This document shows, one piece after another, positions 1 to 11,876 of a DNA stretch of 64,000 bases. Position numbers and translations under genes: made by a program. Below the pieces are notes generated by a model. The model was not told the origin of the DNA and made no database searches. It saw only the letters and a list, made by a program, of their open reading frames with translations. Source of the stretch: Dictyophora rubrovolvata (Eukaryota; Basidiomycota; Agaricomycetes; Phallales; Phallaceae); contig CP114120.1 in the NCBI GenBank assembly GCA_029959195.1, positions 434,001 to 498,000 of the forward strand. The letters run 5' to 3'. Numbering within the stretch: position 1 is the first letter of the stretch; each line of letters opens with the position of its first letter.

Positions 1-607
1 ACGACCGATGAGTCGTTTGGCGTCGAAAACTGTGTTTTCTGGGTTGGAGTGGAAGGCATTTTTAGCAGAATCTCCGATGCTAATGAGAGAGAGAGAGGCA
101 GAGAGGTGTTAGGGTTTTGGATGGGTGCAAGGCGATAAGATTAAAGCCACGTACAGACGTTCGTCATCCGTGAAACTGACCCAGGATGGGGTGATACGGT
201 GACCTTGATCGTTGGCTATGATTTCAACTCTTCCATTACGTTGTACACTAAGAACGTTGTTAGCAACTCGTTGTTGTTTTCGGTGATGATGCTTACCCGA
301 CACAAGAGTACCTGCCATCAAGGTTTAAATGATGATACACATATAGCGTCAAGAATAAACAGCAAAAGCAAGCTTACGTTGTTCCCAAATCTACTCGAGA
401 GTTAGAAATTTTTGCAATCCAAAAAACAGAGAGCATCCACGTACCTATACCAATAACAGACCCATACTCGGACTTTTTCTCCGACTCAGCGTTGATAACC
501 AGAGGACACAATGCAAAGACGAATATAAAAGTGAAAAAGTAAAGAGAAAATGAGCTCATTAATGAACGTTGTTGTTGTTTGTTGGGAGCAGACCGTCTGC
601 TGGCCAT
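1..607 (-). CDS. kar2: ER-lumenal HSP70 chaperone (BiP/Kar2), 5' part only
   Basis: The gene runs off the left edge, so only the N-terminal part is present. The start at 607 has a strong context (CCACCATGGCC). It is followed by a hydrophobic signal segment ending near VINA and then the HSP70 ATPase start GSVIGIDLGTTYSC. Five exons read cleanly: 445-607, 378-390 (13 nt), 297-311 (15 nt), 155-247 and 1-79. Joined, they give [19 protein letters not shown] and then [20 protein letters not shown], the classical BiP N-terminus. BiP is the ATP-driven folding chaperone of the ER lumen and a main target of the unfolded protein response. The signal peptide separates it from cytosolic HSP70. The very short second and third exons are unusual but frame-consistent. 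The identification is very secure; the C-terminal retention signal lies outside the window. Confidence 0.95.
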
Positions 608-673
608 GGTGGAATGCTGAGGAATTTTTTGAGGTTTCCTTCCGCTGGCTTGTTGACTTTTAAAAAAAAACAC

Positions 674-749
674 TGACACGTCATTAAATTCGTTGTGTGA
701 CGGGTGTGACGGGTGCTGTCACAGTTTTAACCACGTGTGATACACGTCA
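674..749 (-). promoter_or_regulatory. Paired TGACGTGT motifs upstream of the BiP gene
   Basis: On the minus strand TGACGTGT occurs at 674-683 (within TGACGTGTCA) and again at 742-749, about 70 and 140 bp upstream of the BiP start. A CACGTG palindrome sits at 732-737. ACGTG cores bound by bZIP factors such as Hac1/XBP1 are known unfolded-protein-response elements. Their role here is inferred from position and core only. Confidence 0.4.
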
Positions 750-914
750 GCGAGTCGACTTCGTTGGCAAAAAATGGGTCCACATGCGCGATGTTTCGTG
801 AATGTTTCTCAAGCGTGTTCGACAGCACATCAAGTGGATTCTGAGTGGAGATAATTGTTCACACGCTGGGGCAGCCAATTATTTGGAGGTTGTGGCAAGT
901 GTTGCTAAAGAAAC

Positions 915-1108
915 CGTCTGCGAGAGTGGGCAGATGACAAGGACGACAACATTCCTGGAGCGACCAATTTGGGTGATGTTTTATCTTCTGTCTTTTTCAA
1001 GAATCAGAAAGACGAGGACGTTGATGATGTTGCCCAGTTGGCTGCGAGGAAGAGCCTTGTTTTATTAATACTTGTTCCAAAGGTAGATACACGTCAGTTA
1101 TTCTCAGA
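915..1108 (+). pseudogene. Peroxiredoxin fragment, truncated duplicate
   Basis: This stretch matches the 3' part of exon 2, the splice donor and the start of the intron of the complete peroxiredoxin gene at 22380-23627, read in the opposite orientation. Shared blocks include GACAAGGACGA, the reading LGDVL..VFFKN..KDEDVD and AAR/KKSLVL. The copy has lost about 12 bases (the KPI codons), gained small insertions and has no redox cysteines. Around 1110 it jumps directly to sequence that lies upstream of the HNH gene in the other copy, so some 720 bp have been deleted. No functional product is expected. Confidence 0.75.
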
Positions 1109-2718
1109 CTTTCTGTTGTATTCGTGGAAGTAAATCGTAATAATTCATTTCGTATACCATGTTTTGGTCCAGTCCAACGTTCTTACGTGGTTGAAACGAA
1201 ATTCCATTCGGATTTGTAGTTGGATTATGAAACGGAGCAGCTTGCGCTCTGTCTATTTGGATTTAAATTCACTGATAAAGTCGACCCCCAGACTTCCTCA
1301 CTTCAAATTTGAGATGGAAGGTAATTCTACATTTTTTTTCTTTTTTGAAGAGAACGGCCTGCGCCGAGCGAAGAATTAGACTTTGAATTTTTACGCGACG
1401 TCACGCGTCGGTTCATCCATCTTGAGCCGTAACCGCATCCGTCCCAAGCAATTTGACTTCAGCGCCTGGATGCCCAAAGCCAAAGGAACTAAGCTTCCTA
1501 GAAACGTTCATGCAAGACTTAAAGAGTGTGCCGTCAGTGCTTATTCAATATGTCTGGAGTACGAAGCAGAGCTTGAAGAAGAGGAGAAGGCCGGTAAAGA
1601 CGTCGAACGAAATCTGATATATTGTCGCATCATAGGCTATCTCTTTCATCACTATCCGACTGACAAAGCTTTAAGCACATTTGTCAGTGAAGTGTTGTCA
1701 TGTAAGGATCGCGAAATGTTTTTAGTACTAGGGCGGATGTACTTTGATTATTTTGCGAGAGCACGTAAGTTATGACTCCTTTGATGTCTTACCCATGATA
1801 TATATGATCTTGTCATCATAGTCAAACCTGATCAAAAATCGTCGTCTACGCTATCCAGTCATCCGTCTCCCCCTTCCTTTGACAACCTCGCCGACATGAT
1901 CAAAGAATCAATGGAAGAGGCTCCTCAAAGTCATGCTTCCGCAAAAAGAAAGGTACTCCGATATCTACTGGTCATTATTTTTCTTATGATAACTCGAGGC
2001 CCTCGTTCGGGATGGATTTCGATGCGTCGTCACGGGCCGATATGATCTCCCGTCGGTGCGACTGTCCCCAGAGTTGAAGCAGAAAGCTAGGGATGCGTTT
2101 GCAGCAAACACACAGTGCGCCCACATCTTAGATGAGTTGACCAATGCCGACATCAAATCTAGTTCTAGCAAGGTATTGGTCACCTTTCTCTGCTTTTTTT
2201 TTTTCATCTTAGCGTCAATGATTTTAGGAGGACTATGCATCCAACGCTTGGGCTATCACGAAGCGTTTTGGTTATGAAAGCCTTCCAGATGATCTGAATG
2301 GTCCTCTAGTTCACAGATTAGAAAATGTCATGACATTGTGCTATGATGTACATGTTAACTTCGATCAGTTACTCTTATGGTTCGTTAAAACGGTATGTTT
2401 ATTTATCGTTTTCCCTTTACACATTATATACCCCTCATTTAGTCCAAACCCCACACCTACAAACTGAAAGCGGCGGACACTATTATACTTTCCGGACTTC
2501 CAGAGTACGTGACTTTCACAACACCTGACGAAGATAAATTACCACTCCCGTCACCAACTTACTTGAAACTGCATGCGACATGTTGCGAAGTTGCACGCTT
2601 ATCGGGCGCTGCAGAGTATGTGGAGAAGTTTTATAGGGATATGGAAGATACTCAGGTTCTGGCCCATGATGGCTCTACTGCGAAACTTTTGGAAGAAGCA
2701 CTGTTACGCGCTTCTTCG
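915..2718 (+). repeat. Left arm of a ~20-kb-spaced inverted duplication
   Basis: The arm carries the peroxiredoxin fragment and the HNH-family gene. It matches, in reverse orientation, 20757-23170. Identity is patchy: near-perfect including an intron between about 1480 and 1770, visibly lower on both sides. The match stops within the HNH C-terminus near 2718. Confidence 0.85.
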
Positions 2719-2787
2719 CGACCTCGCCTTTTTCAAACGGACACCACATCAACTTTACACAACTTGTTCGAGTTTAAATTTCCCTGA
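1383..2787 (+). CDS. Agaricomycete HNH-nuclease-family protein, left copy (5' end damaged)
   Basis: Six exons can be joined: 1383-1593, 1636-1764, 1822-1952, 1999-2172, 2228-2392 and 2443-2787. They give a segment with GYLFHHYPTDKALS and MYFDYFARA. An HNH_2-like core follows, RDGFRCVVTGRYD then QCAHILDELTN, and then RFGYESLPDDLNG, HRLENVMTL and YVTFTTPDEDKLPLPSPTYL. In this family RD..RC.(V/I)TG and C.HI form the metal-binding beta-beta-alpha core; the substrate is unknown. Damage: where the right copy reads HPSRV, this one has TGA (CGA to TGA near 1423), so the upstream exon cannot be joined in frame. The start at 1383 is the first ATG of the surviving frame. The C-terminus after the ASSR codons diverges from the right copy and ends in unrelated residues. 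It may be a young pseudogene or a shortened gene. Confidence 0.55.
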
Positions 2788-3066
2788 GCTGGCCGAGGAA
2801 GATTTCATTGAACGAATCTTCATCCGAACAAGTTTTGCACTACTCGGCGACGACGCTTCTCTAACTACACTGTACAGTGCATTATTAAACCCCGTCCTTA
2901 AGGCCTTCTCAACACTCGACATTATTAGAGTACGTTTAATCATTTTTATTTATCACTTTCTCTTAATTGCTGATTGTTACTTCAGCTGAATATCTTATTT
3001 GTAAATATCATGCATATGTATAGACCTGACACAGTCATCATTGATGCCTCTCACTTTGAGCCCTGA
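2715..3066 (+). other. Unidentified coding-like fragment fused to the HNH copy
   Basis: From the point where the HNH copies diverge, a second frame stays open and reads FPELAEEDFIERIF, then LLGDDASLTTLYSALLNP, then FSTLDIIR. It crosses a good 57-bp intron (2932-2987) into NILFVNIMHMYRPDTVII and a stop at 3064-3066. The family was not recognised. It may be the 3' end of another gene cut by the duplication breakpoint. Confidence 0.3.
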
Positions 3067-6000
3067 GTTCACCGGTCCGTACTCTCCATTTTTTTTACTA
3101 ACATGTGCCATCATCACCAACTGCAGCTTAGCTCTGGTTCTTGCCTAGGCCGTTCTTCCTCCCTGATACTTTCTTTGGCCTGTCCACTCTCACCAAAGCC
3201 AAAGCCAAGACGGCCCGGAAGCCGAAAATCAGATATTTACGTGCCCGCAACACGTTATCTCCAATTCAGTTTGAGATCAAAAAAAAAAAGCAGTGAATTT
3301 ACGATCAAGATGATATCCGATATGTGATTATTTGGGCTTGAGAGTTGGCTGAGCAGGTTGCGCACGAGGACTCGGGCTCAGAGGGCTGCTTCGACACTAC
3401 GGTGGCATCAAAAATTAGCATCGCTTTGAATCGCTTTGAGACCTCAATATTCAATGATCAGTGTTTACTTAAACGATGTTGAACGTTGACTAACGGTCAC
3501 TGCATTCCTCCGATATTTAGCAGAAACAGGGGGGGGGGGGGGGCGCAAAAAATGTGGTGGCACATGAAATTATATCAACAGGCGATATACATATGTAGTC
3601 CGAGTCACTCACTGCTTCGGACTGGTAGTCTTCAAGGACGTGGTATTTCGCGGAAAAGAATATTATAACTGGCCAAAAAAAGCCTACCAATTAAAAAGAT
3701 GTGAATACGCAAATTTGCCACGTATTTACCTTTCAATGCTAGCTTTCGGCTACATTTCTACCATGAGGCAATTGTTAACAAAGCGCAGGAAAGCCATTAC
3801 GCCGAATGGTCAAAGGATGGCACTGCAGTTCCCCTTTCCCCTTTGACACAATGCAAGCTATACAAAGCTCAACACTAAATGAATTGCAAGCCACCCGACA
3901 GATTAGGTTAAGGTGTGTATGCTATTTCAGGTTTAAGTTTAATCTTTACATAAGGTTACGGTTCGTTTAGGATTGGTAAATGAGCCATCATTGGGTGCGC
4001 ATACATTTAGGTAGTCGAAATTGGAAATCGGACGACACTCAATGGATGACCGGGACCCACTGACAAAGCGTTTAAACTATACTGAAAGATAAGTATAGGT
4101 ATGGTCAGCTGTTTCAGTATTTGTCATAAAACGTTCGAGACCTCGACTATTTAGTAGTTATGGTTATCTCTGGCAGTGTATCTGCACTGATGTTACATCA
4201 TGTACTGGCCGTAGGAATGCACTGAGGTGACGCCAGTATGACTATTACATGCACATGTCCTGACTACTCTCGAACGATTGGAGTGAACAAGCTATTTTTG
4301 CACTGTAAGCGCCACTTAACTTCTTGTATATATGTGAATCTGGAATGATTTGCGCCGTTAACTCAAGTCCGACTTGCGCGAGGATCGTTACCGTCGCTAG
4401 CTTTCCGGGCGGTGTTGATTACGAAAAAAAATAAACTTGCTCGTCTTCTTTCAAAGCGTTCCGCTGTGTAAAAAACCCGGAGAATATCAAATAGCCAGCT
4501 CCGCTTGAGACTATTTAAAAACTTTACATAAAGATAGACTGCGAAGTCTGCCAGTGCTTCCTTGACAACTTGCTAGAGCGGTGAGATCTGCATCATACGG
4601 CATATGTATACAAAAGCACTTAGCTTTGGACGTTTCGTGAGATATATCTGGGAATTTGCGAGAATTAGTCAGGTGTCAATCTTCTATGCGAATATAATAG
4701 TTCAGCCAGCTTGAACAGCCCAGATTTTATCTACTAGTTGGCGCCGCAAGGGGTGTCAGCTCAAATTTTATATAACTAAACCATAAGCGCATTTTTCCAT
4801 GACTAGTTGGGCGGTTTCAGCCCAGCCTCCAGGTTCTGCAGTTTTAGTATGAACTCGACCCAATGGAGCAATATTCCAGGCTGACATATCACGGATCCGT
4901 AAGCCCTCATTCAAATTTTACGAAGAACTCAACTAATTTGAAACGAAGTTTTAATCCAACAAAGCGCCCTGAGTTTTGATTTTTACACATTCTTCAATTA
5001 GTCGTAGGTATCAGAACCTGTTGAAGTTGATATTGAAGTGGTGATAAAGCTCACAGTAAATAAGATCAACGAAACCAAAAGTAATTTTATCTGTTATCAT
5101 ATCTTTTAGTCGTAATGATCGTCTGCGTACGCGTACCAGTGGAGGCCGTTAATTACTTGATGTATGTGGGGGATACTACACAAATATACATTTCAAGATA
5201 GGTTCAAGGTTGAACCGAACTGAAACCTGAGATGAGACTCGATCGTAAGTTCACGCTCTCTATGTGATCAAGGAAAATCAACAAAATTTCAAATTAACCC
5301 GGTTCAAATGGATCAGATAATCATGCGGAGCCTGACAGGCCCGTCGGAGCTCGAGATCATGTACTCACCAGTGCCTGGCGAAAATATTTCCCTTCTAAGA
5401 TGGAGGCAACAATCATCTGAAACCGTGATTTTTGAAAGCAACCGACGCTTCAAATAGGGGGTGTTGGGCACGAATTTTCTTATGGAAGCATATGCGCATA
5501 ACTTGAACGGAAACACTGAATTGCCGAGGATAAAAACATGTGCACTAGCGGCGGCCACTCATTTTGAAGAAGTTCAGAACGACTTGACAAGTTTCAATGG
5601 TAAGGAACCAACTTGATGTTGACACGAGCCGGATTGATCAGTTGGATCTTCTAATATGACTGTCAGGGGTGCAGGTACCCAAAGGGAAATCTAATGCTGG
5701 TTTGATCATCTTTATGCCACATTATATTCATCGGCGTGAATTAGACGCCCACGATGTCGGAATTTGATTATATGTGTGTAATTCAAAATTTTAAATCGAC
5801 ATTTGGGCGGGACGCGGGACGTTTCAAGGCATGTCGATGTCCCCGGCGAGTTTTCGCCAAGTCTGATTCAGAGCTTGAAACATTTGATCATATTCATGAT
5901 ATGTGCACGACGTGGAGTCGTTAAACGGTACGTGTTTATGTACTCTGCATGTATGCCGGTGTCTCCGATGGTGTCAAATTTAAAAGTAACTGCCAGTGCC

Positions 6001-6177
6001 CAATATTAGCCGAGCTAAACCACATTAGCCCAAGACTACTATTCAATTAATGGACTCACATCCAGTATAAATTTGGTATCCCCAGTCAAAATAAATCAGA
6101 ATTACAACGTGATGGTACAATAATTTCAAATTACATCAAATATTATGAAAGTGTATGTTGTGTAGTAAGTCAAATCA
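3067..6177. other. About 3.1 kb without a recognisable gene
   Basis: Only short frames interrupted by stops are present, with no splice-linked coding pattern that I could follow. A run of 15 G lies at 3529-3543. No terminal repeats or transposase motifs were seen. Confidence 0.6.
3529..3543 (+). repeat. Poly-G tract (15 nt)
   Basis: Fifteen consecutive G residues, rare in AT-leaning intergenic fungal DNA and prone to sequencing-length error. Confidence 0.9.
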
Positions 6178-7370
6178 TCATGCCGCAGGGGTGACGCGTT
6201 TAGGTAAAAGATCGACACACTTCTTGTCGTAAATCTCTTTATGCTGTGCTCCGAAAAATCGTTGACTCTCGAAACTCCATTCGTAGTTCGCTGTCACCCA
6301 TGTCGCGAGGCCCAAGAGATAGTTTCTCAGGTCAACATGACCGGGGTCCTTGTCAGATTGACTTCCCCATAGGAAATCAAGCAAGAGAACAAAGTGCCGC
6401 GAACGGGATCGGTACCAATCTCCAACGAAGTCCATCGCTTCTTGGACCGAATATCCTCGTTCGGCCATTAAGACTATGACTATGTTGTGTATATCCCCTC
6501 GGGCTTGTTCGACATTAAAAGAGACTACGTCCTGAAAATAAAAATAAAATAAGTAAATATTTCAAAAACAACTGGGATATGATGGCTTACATTTGCTACG
6601 GCTATAAGATCAATCGCTATGGTTTCTAGTTGCTCGACTAAAGGGGACTCGAGATATATTGGGGGGATTTCCAAAGGAAGCAAAATTAGATCGAAAGAGG
6701 GCTTAATTGCACCGGTTCTTCTTCGAAGTTTGAGATAGTCCTCCAATGATGTTCGAATGGAAAGTGTATCGCGTTCTTCGGCCTCTTGAACCATGGCATT
6801 CATGTAGGCTTTGTAACTGTTGACAAATCGGTCAAGGCAGGTTTGACTTGCGTTCCTTGATATATTAACTCCGAAACTAGGAGAAGCAATTTTATTCAGG
6901 CACCTGGCATTGGCACGAGGCAATTAAACAAAGAGGGGGCAGCTGACCTTCTGTGTAAAGCCCCGACGGGATGTTCCCCTTCAGGTCGTGATTTCCCAGG
7001 ATGTCTATCCAAACTCGATTTGGATAAAATAGCAGTTTGGAAGATTTACTCACAGTAAGCCATCGAGGGCGATATCAGCTAGCTCACGAGCGTCATGAGG
7101 GTTCAAAGGATCGCTAAGATCGTCCATGGCGAACAATAAATTCATGAGATCGCACGCAAGTCTGAAGTGTTCTCGCGAGTGATTGGGGTAAGCTAGAGCA
7201 CCCAATGTCCCGGCTTCGATACGACGAAAAGCCATTTGACGAGCAGCGCTGAAAAGGTTGAAAGAGGCAATCCAGGTGAAGCTTTCAGCAGCAACTGCTT
7301 CGTGATAGGGATTAACTTCACGAGGGAATGGCCATGTTTTGTGAAGATCAGGGAGTTGAAAACTTGTCAT
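6178..7370 (-). CDS. Class I sesquiterpene synthase
   Basis: Four exons, 7054-7370, 6948-7004, 6591-6903 and 6178-6531, join in frame to 346 residues, the normal size for fungal sesquiterpene synthases. The first metal motif is DDLSD near residue 88, in the context LLFAMDDLSD. The second (NSE triad) is NDVVSFNVEQARGD near residue 230, split by the last intron after the Asn codon. Both bind the Mg-diphosphate of farnesyl diphosphate in the cytosol. Near the C-terminus the usual Arg-Tyr pair reads SQRFFG, with Phe for Tyr. No signal peptide or membrane segment is seen, as expected. It belongs to the agaricomycete Cop/Omp-type family; the product cannot be told from sequence. A P450, cupin and MFS transporter follow within 12 kb, suggesting a terpenoid cluster. 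Confidence 0.93.
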
Positions 7371-8630
7371 TGATTTGCGTCGGGTGTGGGCTGGTACTCT
7401 GAAGGGAGCTGGTATTTATACCTTCTCAAACGTTATGGTAGGTGCCCAATTTACCTAAAAAAGCAGATGAGTCAATTCGGATAGTTGATTTTTATTTGAA
7501 AAATTATTTTATCGAACCCCCTTGTTTTTCTGACTCGTGCACTTGCGTGCAAATTGGAGCACAGATTTCACGATGGGTTATCAAATTGGGCAGCGTGCCG
7601 CCGCTGCGGCCGATATCTTCAACCTATTTATTTTTGAAGTTGAAAAAGAAAAGCTCCCTGCGTGGCCACTGTTAGTCTCGGGCTAAACCAAAGCTTATGT
7701 CCTTCAGTCACTTAACTCTAATTTTTTTTAGAGAAAATAACTATATATCTTGACAAGATTGACAAGGATTTGGCTTAGTACAGGGGACAATGAGGTGATC
7801 AAATTCGGTATAAATGTATTCAGTGCGCGGTGCCAGTGCCATTCGGAAAGAGTGAACGTGAGAAAGGGTGGGTTTAAATTTAATAGTCGTGGAGAATCGA
7901 AATCAGAAAAGGTGCAACGTGCATTGCATCCAACACTGCCACAATAAAAGAATAAAGAGGACGAGAAACGGTCCTCTATCGTCCGGAGAAAAGCTGCACA
8001 CGGTTTGAACGCAGCGCCGGGTACTTGGTTAACGGCGCGGGTTTCGTGATATGCGCAGCTTAGCGGAGAAAACGTGACAGTGTGACCGTGGGAACTGTTC
8101 TTCCTCCACCGGTCTCTCCAACGGCGCTCTCCTTCGTCCGTTCGATTCAGGAGTCTGCCTTGATCATTTCTTTAGTGTTGATGTCAGAGAATACAAAGTG
8201 AATTGCTCTCGGAAAAGTATGTCCAACACGCTCTCTAACGACCAGCAGGTGCTTATTATTATAATATTATAAATCATAGACTTCATAGTGATAGATCAAA
8301 TGGGCGTCATTGACTCACTCGAACTTAGTTGCTAAACAGCCGTTGATATTGATTTTCCATCAAATCGAGTTATATAAGATGTTTTGATACACGGGATCAC
8401 GATCGGATTTCGTCGTAGAGTACAATTGGCACTGCCCCACGGACTAATTTGAAATTGATCCTGTTCCGTCCTTGTCACGGTTTTGAATGGAAAAGACATA
8501 ACATGTGGAGGTATCAAGCGCTCTCATAAAGCTACTATTGCCTTTTTTTCTCATAACTAACCACGTTTATTTCTTCTCTCCCCCACCCTAGCTGTTAGTT
8601 CCAGCTAGTGCCACGGCTAGAGCGCAAGTG
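7371..8630. other. Divergent intergenic region between terpene synthase and DUF6534 gene
   Basis: No gene was recognised. It separates two genes transcribed away from each other and so should hold both promoters. A short frame at 7750-7947 has no recognisable content. Confidence 0.5.
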
Positions 8631-10094
8631 ATGGATCCTAATGTAACGACGACACCTCTTCCCGATGCTCTTCCGACAATTCCCCCTAACATCGCTCAAA
8701 TGTGAGTTGGCTTCTCTCTTTGATCAAATCGAATCTTGGACTCATCTCATCTGCTTTCCAGTGCGGCTCCATTGCTGTTCGGTATACTGATTTCATGGGT
8801 CTTTTATGGCATGCTAGTTGTCCAAATTTGTGAGTCCTACAATGTTTTTCTTCACTTCATTGCTCAACGTACTGATGATTGACAACAGATATTTATTATC
8901 TATTCTTTTCGGATGGCAAAGTCACCCAGATTCTAGGTGTGTTTAGCTATTTTCGATACCATCAAGGGCATCGTCGACTAACTCTTTTTGAAGTGTATAC
9001 GATCTTCCTACTCGATACGTTGCAAACTTGTATGACGGGCGCGGACGCCTACTATTGGTTCTGTTCTGGCTTTGGCAATCTCAACCATCTCTCGAATGTG
9101 TACATCTCGTTTTTTGATACACCGATGCTGGGTAGTCTCATGGCACTGATTGTGCAATCTTTCTTCTGCTATCGTATATGGCTTTTGGGTAAATCTAGGA
9201 TAATACCCATAGTCCTATGGCTTGTAAGTTCGATTTTAGTTTCATGGAAGCCCTCTCACAATCACACTAGGTATGCTTAATGTCATTCGCTGCTGCCTGG
9301 GCCAGCGGTATTAGAGTAAGAAAGTTTATTCCGCAAGTCTTGTTTCATTCAGCTCATTATCAATACCAGGGTCATCTGAAAGGGAATCTCTCCGCCGCTC
9401 AAGCCCAGATTAACACCCGCATCCTTGAGGTACGTCCTCTTCAATTGACAACAACTTCCCCGTATACACATTCTAAATTTGGTAAAGCTCTGGTTAATAG
9501 GCGGCGCAGTAGTCGACACTCTTATCGCTGTCACACTAATATATTTGCTACTCAAAGCCCGCGGTACCTTCCAAGACACGAACATTGTCCTTCAACGGCT
9601 CGTTCGCCTGACTATGGAGACCAACGCCCTATCGGGTAAGCGTTCCTTGATGGCCTTTCTCTCACATGTCCAACTGTCTTACGCTATGCGCAGCCTCATT
9701 GGCTATTCTATCATTGATTCTCTACTTCGCCGCCAGAGGTACAAGTTACTTTCTTACTCCGACATATTTGTTTGGAAAGGTCTATGCGAATTCATTGCTT
9801 GTTACTTTCAATAACCGGATCTACCTCATGGGAATGCATAAGAAGATACCGTCGTCTAACGATAGTAGTAGCTCTGGCTCACGACCTCTACCCCCACGAC
9901 CCAGCGGTGTCAGTTCATTCAAAATCGAGCCATTCAATAGGGTTCGAGAATCTATGGAAATGTGCGACGTAGTAAACGTATGTCAATTTTTATTTTGTCT
10001 GGAACGTTGGCACCATAGTAACCGGTTCTTTCAGGAACGCTCAAAACTTAGGAGTCCGACCGCCATCCCACCATCCAGTGTTATTAACGTTTAG
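8631..10094 (+). CDS. DUF6534 seven-helix membrane protein
   Basis: The start MDPNVTTTPLPDALPTI is followed by hydrophobic helices, beginning APLLFGILISWVFYGMLVVQ. After several 45-60 bp introns the frame reaches TDALQT-like LLDTLQTC, DAYYWFCSGFGN and then the hallmark C-terminal block: LVRLTMETNALS spliced to ASLAILSLILYF, then GKVYANSLLVTFNNR. The RL.ETN..T and KLY.N.LL..LN.R pattern is typical of the agaricomycete DUF6534 family, predicted seven-pass membrane proteins of unknown function. A hydrophilic Ser/Pro-rich tail (SSSSGSRPLPPRPSG) follows and, after a last intron (about 9979-10034), ends PPSSVINV. It sits between the terpene synthase and the P450; such genes are very common in these genomes, so a pathway role is only a possibility. 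Confidence 0.85.
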
Positions 10095-11876
10095 TTGAAA
10101 ATCTGACACTTTGCCACATAACGATATATGATATGTAATTAATTCTGTCACGTTTTAGAGTAACCATTTGCTAGTAATTTGAAAGCAAGCATTTTAATTG
10201 GATCACATATTGTGTTACACGCGGACGCCCATTTTAAAACAAAACGGTCGTTTCGTTACCTAGAATTAACATCCACCATGCGCACCACTGCAATCGGCAC
10301 AGGATCAATAGCATTGCCAATGAATGCATTCTTACGTATTATTCAAACTGATATGATGATCCGAGCCAGAGATTTTACAAAAATTGAATTAGACAAGTGG
10401 CTTGCAGAATAGGAAAAGGATAAGGATTTTTGCAAGCGATATCATCCGGCGCCACGCGTGCGCACCACTCCGGTAGGGTCCTGCCAGTGGGCCTTTAGAA
10501 AATACACTACGCAATGCAGAAAGTGGATTAGGAGCTTTGATGGGCAAATGTTGAGTAAAGGTTTGAGCCTATTATGCTTTGATTGCCATTGGTTGTCGCT
10601 GACATGCTTCTTAAATGGGGAATTTATTTAATATTACACCACCCCGGACAGAACGGCGCTCATGCTCGGAGACGCGAAGCAGTGACAGGGTTTTAAATCA
10701 AGACAACTTTACAAAAGACCGAAACACTATTGTGATGTATTATATAGAAAAAAAAATAATGGGGCAGCATAAGTCTTTAAACTACGCATGGCATTCACAT
10801 AATATACTCAGTTGAAAAACACTGCATACGCTAATGGGACTAAAGCTATAGGTGTACAAGGACTCCGGTCATTTTTGAAATAATATCTGGATATCTGGTG
10901 TCTTATGTTATTGTAATCTTTGTTCGCTTTCCGGTGTCAATTTCCCCAGCATATAGTCGGCCAATTTTAATTCATTCATTGATACAGTTGGACAAAAGGC
11001 ACTGCCAACTGCCTTATGGTGACTCCTTCCTAATTGACTCGTTGCATATTCCGTACCTTAGCATATCACATGTGCGATTAAATTAGATACTTTTGCGGGA
11101 GTACTCTTACGAGGCTATTCTATACGTATAGTCAGCCTTTCCAGAACAAGTTGATGTACTGAAAGACTTATTTTCCCTCTTGAATGTGAGTCGACTGACT
11201 CAATCAATTGATTGGTATGAAAAAAACATGCGCTCTGTATATGAACCGACGGCGATGCTAGCCTCGTGCATTGCTGTGGCAGCAAGTTAAAAAAATACCT
11301 TCTCAACAAAGGCGGGTACACTAATGGATAGTGCATTATGGCCGATGATGAACTTTTTAAAAGGGGTAGTTCAACCTAATTATCGGTACGGAAGCGAACT
11401 TTTGAACTGTACTGGTATGGCACTGGCAATAGCAGTCTGGCACAGCTCTTCGAAAACTTCAAGATCCTAAAAAATCATTATAACTGAGAAATCTGGATAC
11501 TACTTCAATCCGAACTCTATGTAGAGCCCTGACTAAATTTGGACTAAATTGGGTAAACAAAATTCAAACGACGCCCATGAATGTACAGTTTACGTAATCA
11601 AACTAACCCTGCTGAGTCAGGCACCCCTGCTCCACCGTTCTTTCCTTTTTCTATCAGCGCTGTTCGACGAGCGAATGGTATTCAATCCGACAAAACAAAA
11701 ACTCACCGCATTTTGATATTGGAGTTTTTTGGCGAAACTGCCGAGGCGAAGCGTAAGCAGATTCGCACTCAGCCAAGTTCCGTAATTCCAGATGTGGCCA
11801 TCTCTTATGATCAGTTTAAAAAATGAGACGTGGTTGAAAATCAACTAACAAGACCGTTTTTTTCTGATTTCTCCAT
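10095..11876. other. About 1.8 kb without a recognisable gene
   Basis: Only short unrelated frames were found (for example 10179-10412, 11115-11336 and 11581-11826). None carries a motif or links to a neighbour by splicing. The right end should contain the P450 promoter. Confidence 0.5.

Noticed and set aside
3100-3330. Basic, Lys/Arg-rich frame resembling a ribosomal-protein tail
   Set aside because: No ribosomal family could be named and neighbouring frames look equally plausible.
5313-5558. Minus-strand 81-residue frame
   Set aside because: No motif, no splice partner and no supporting context.
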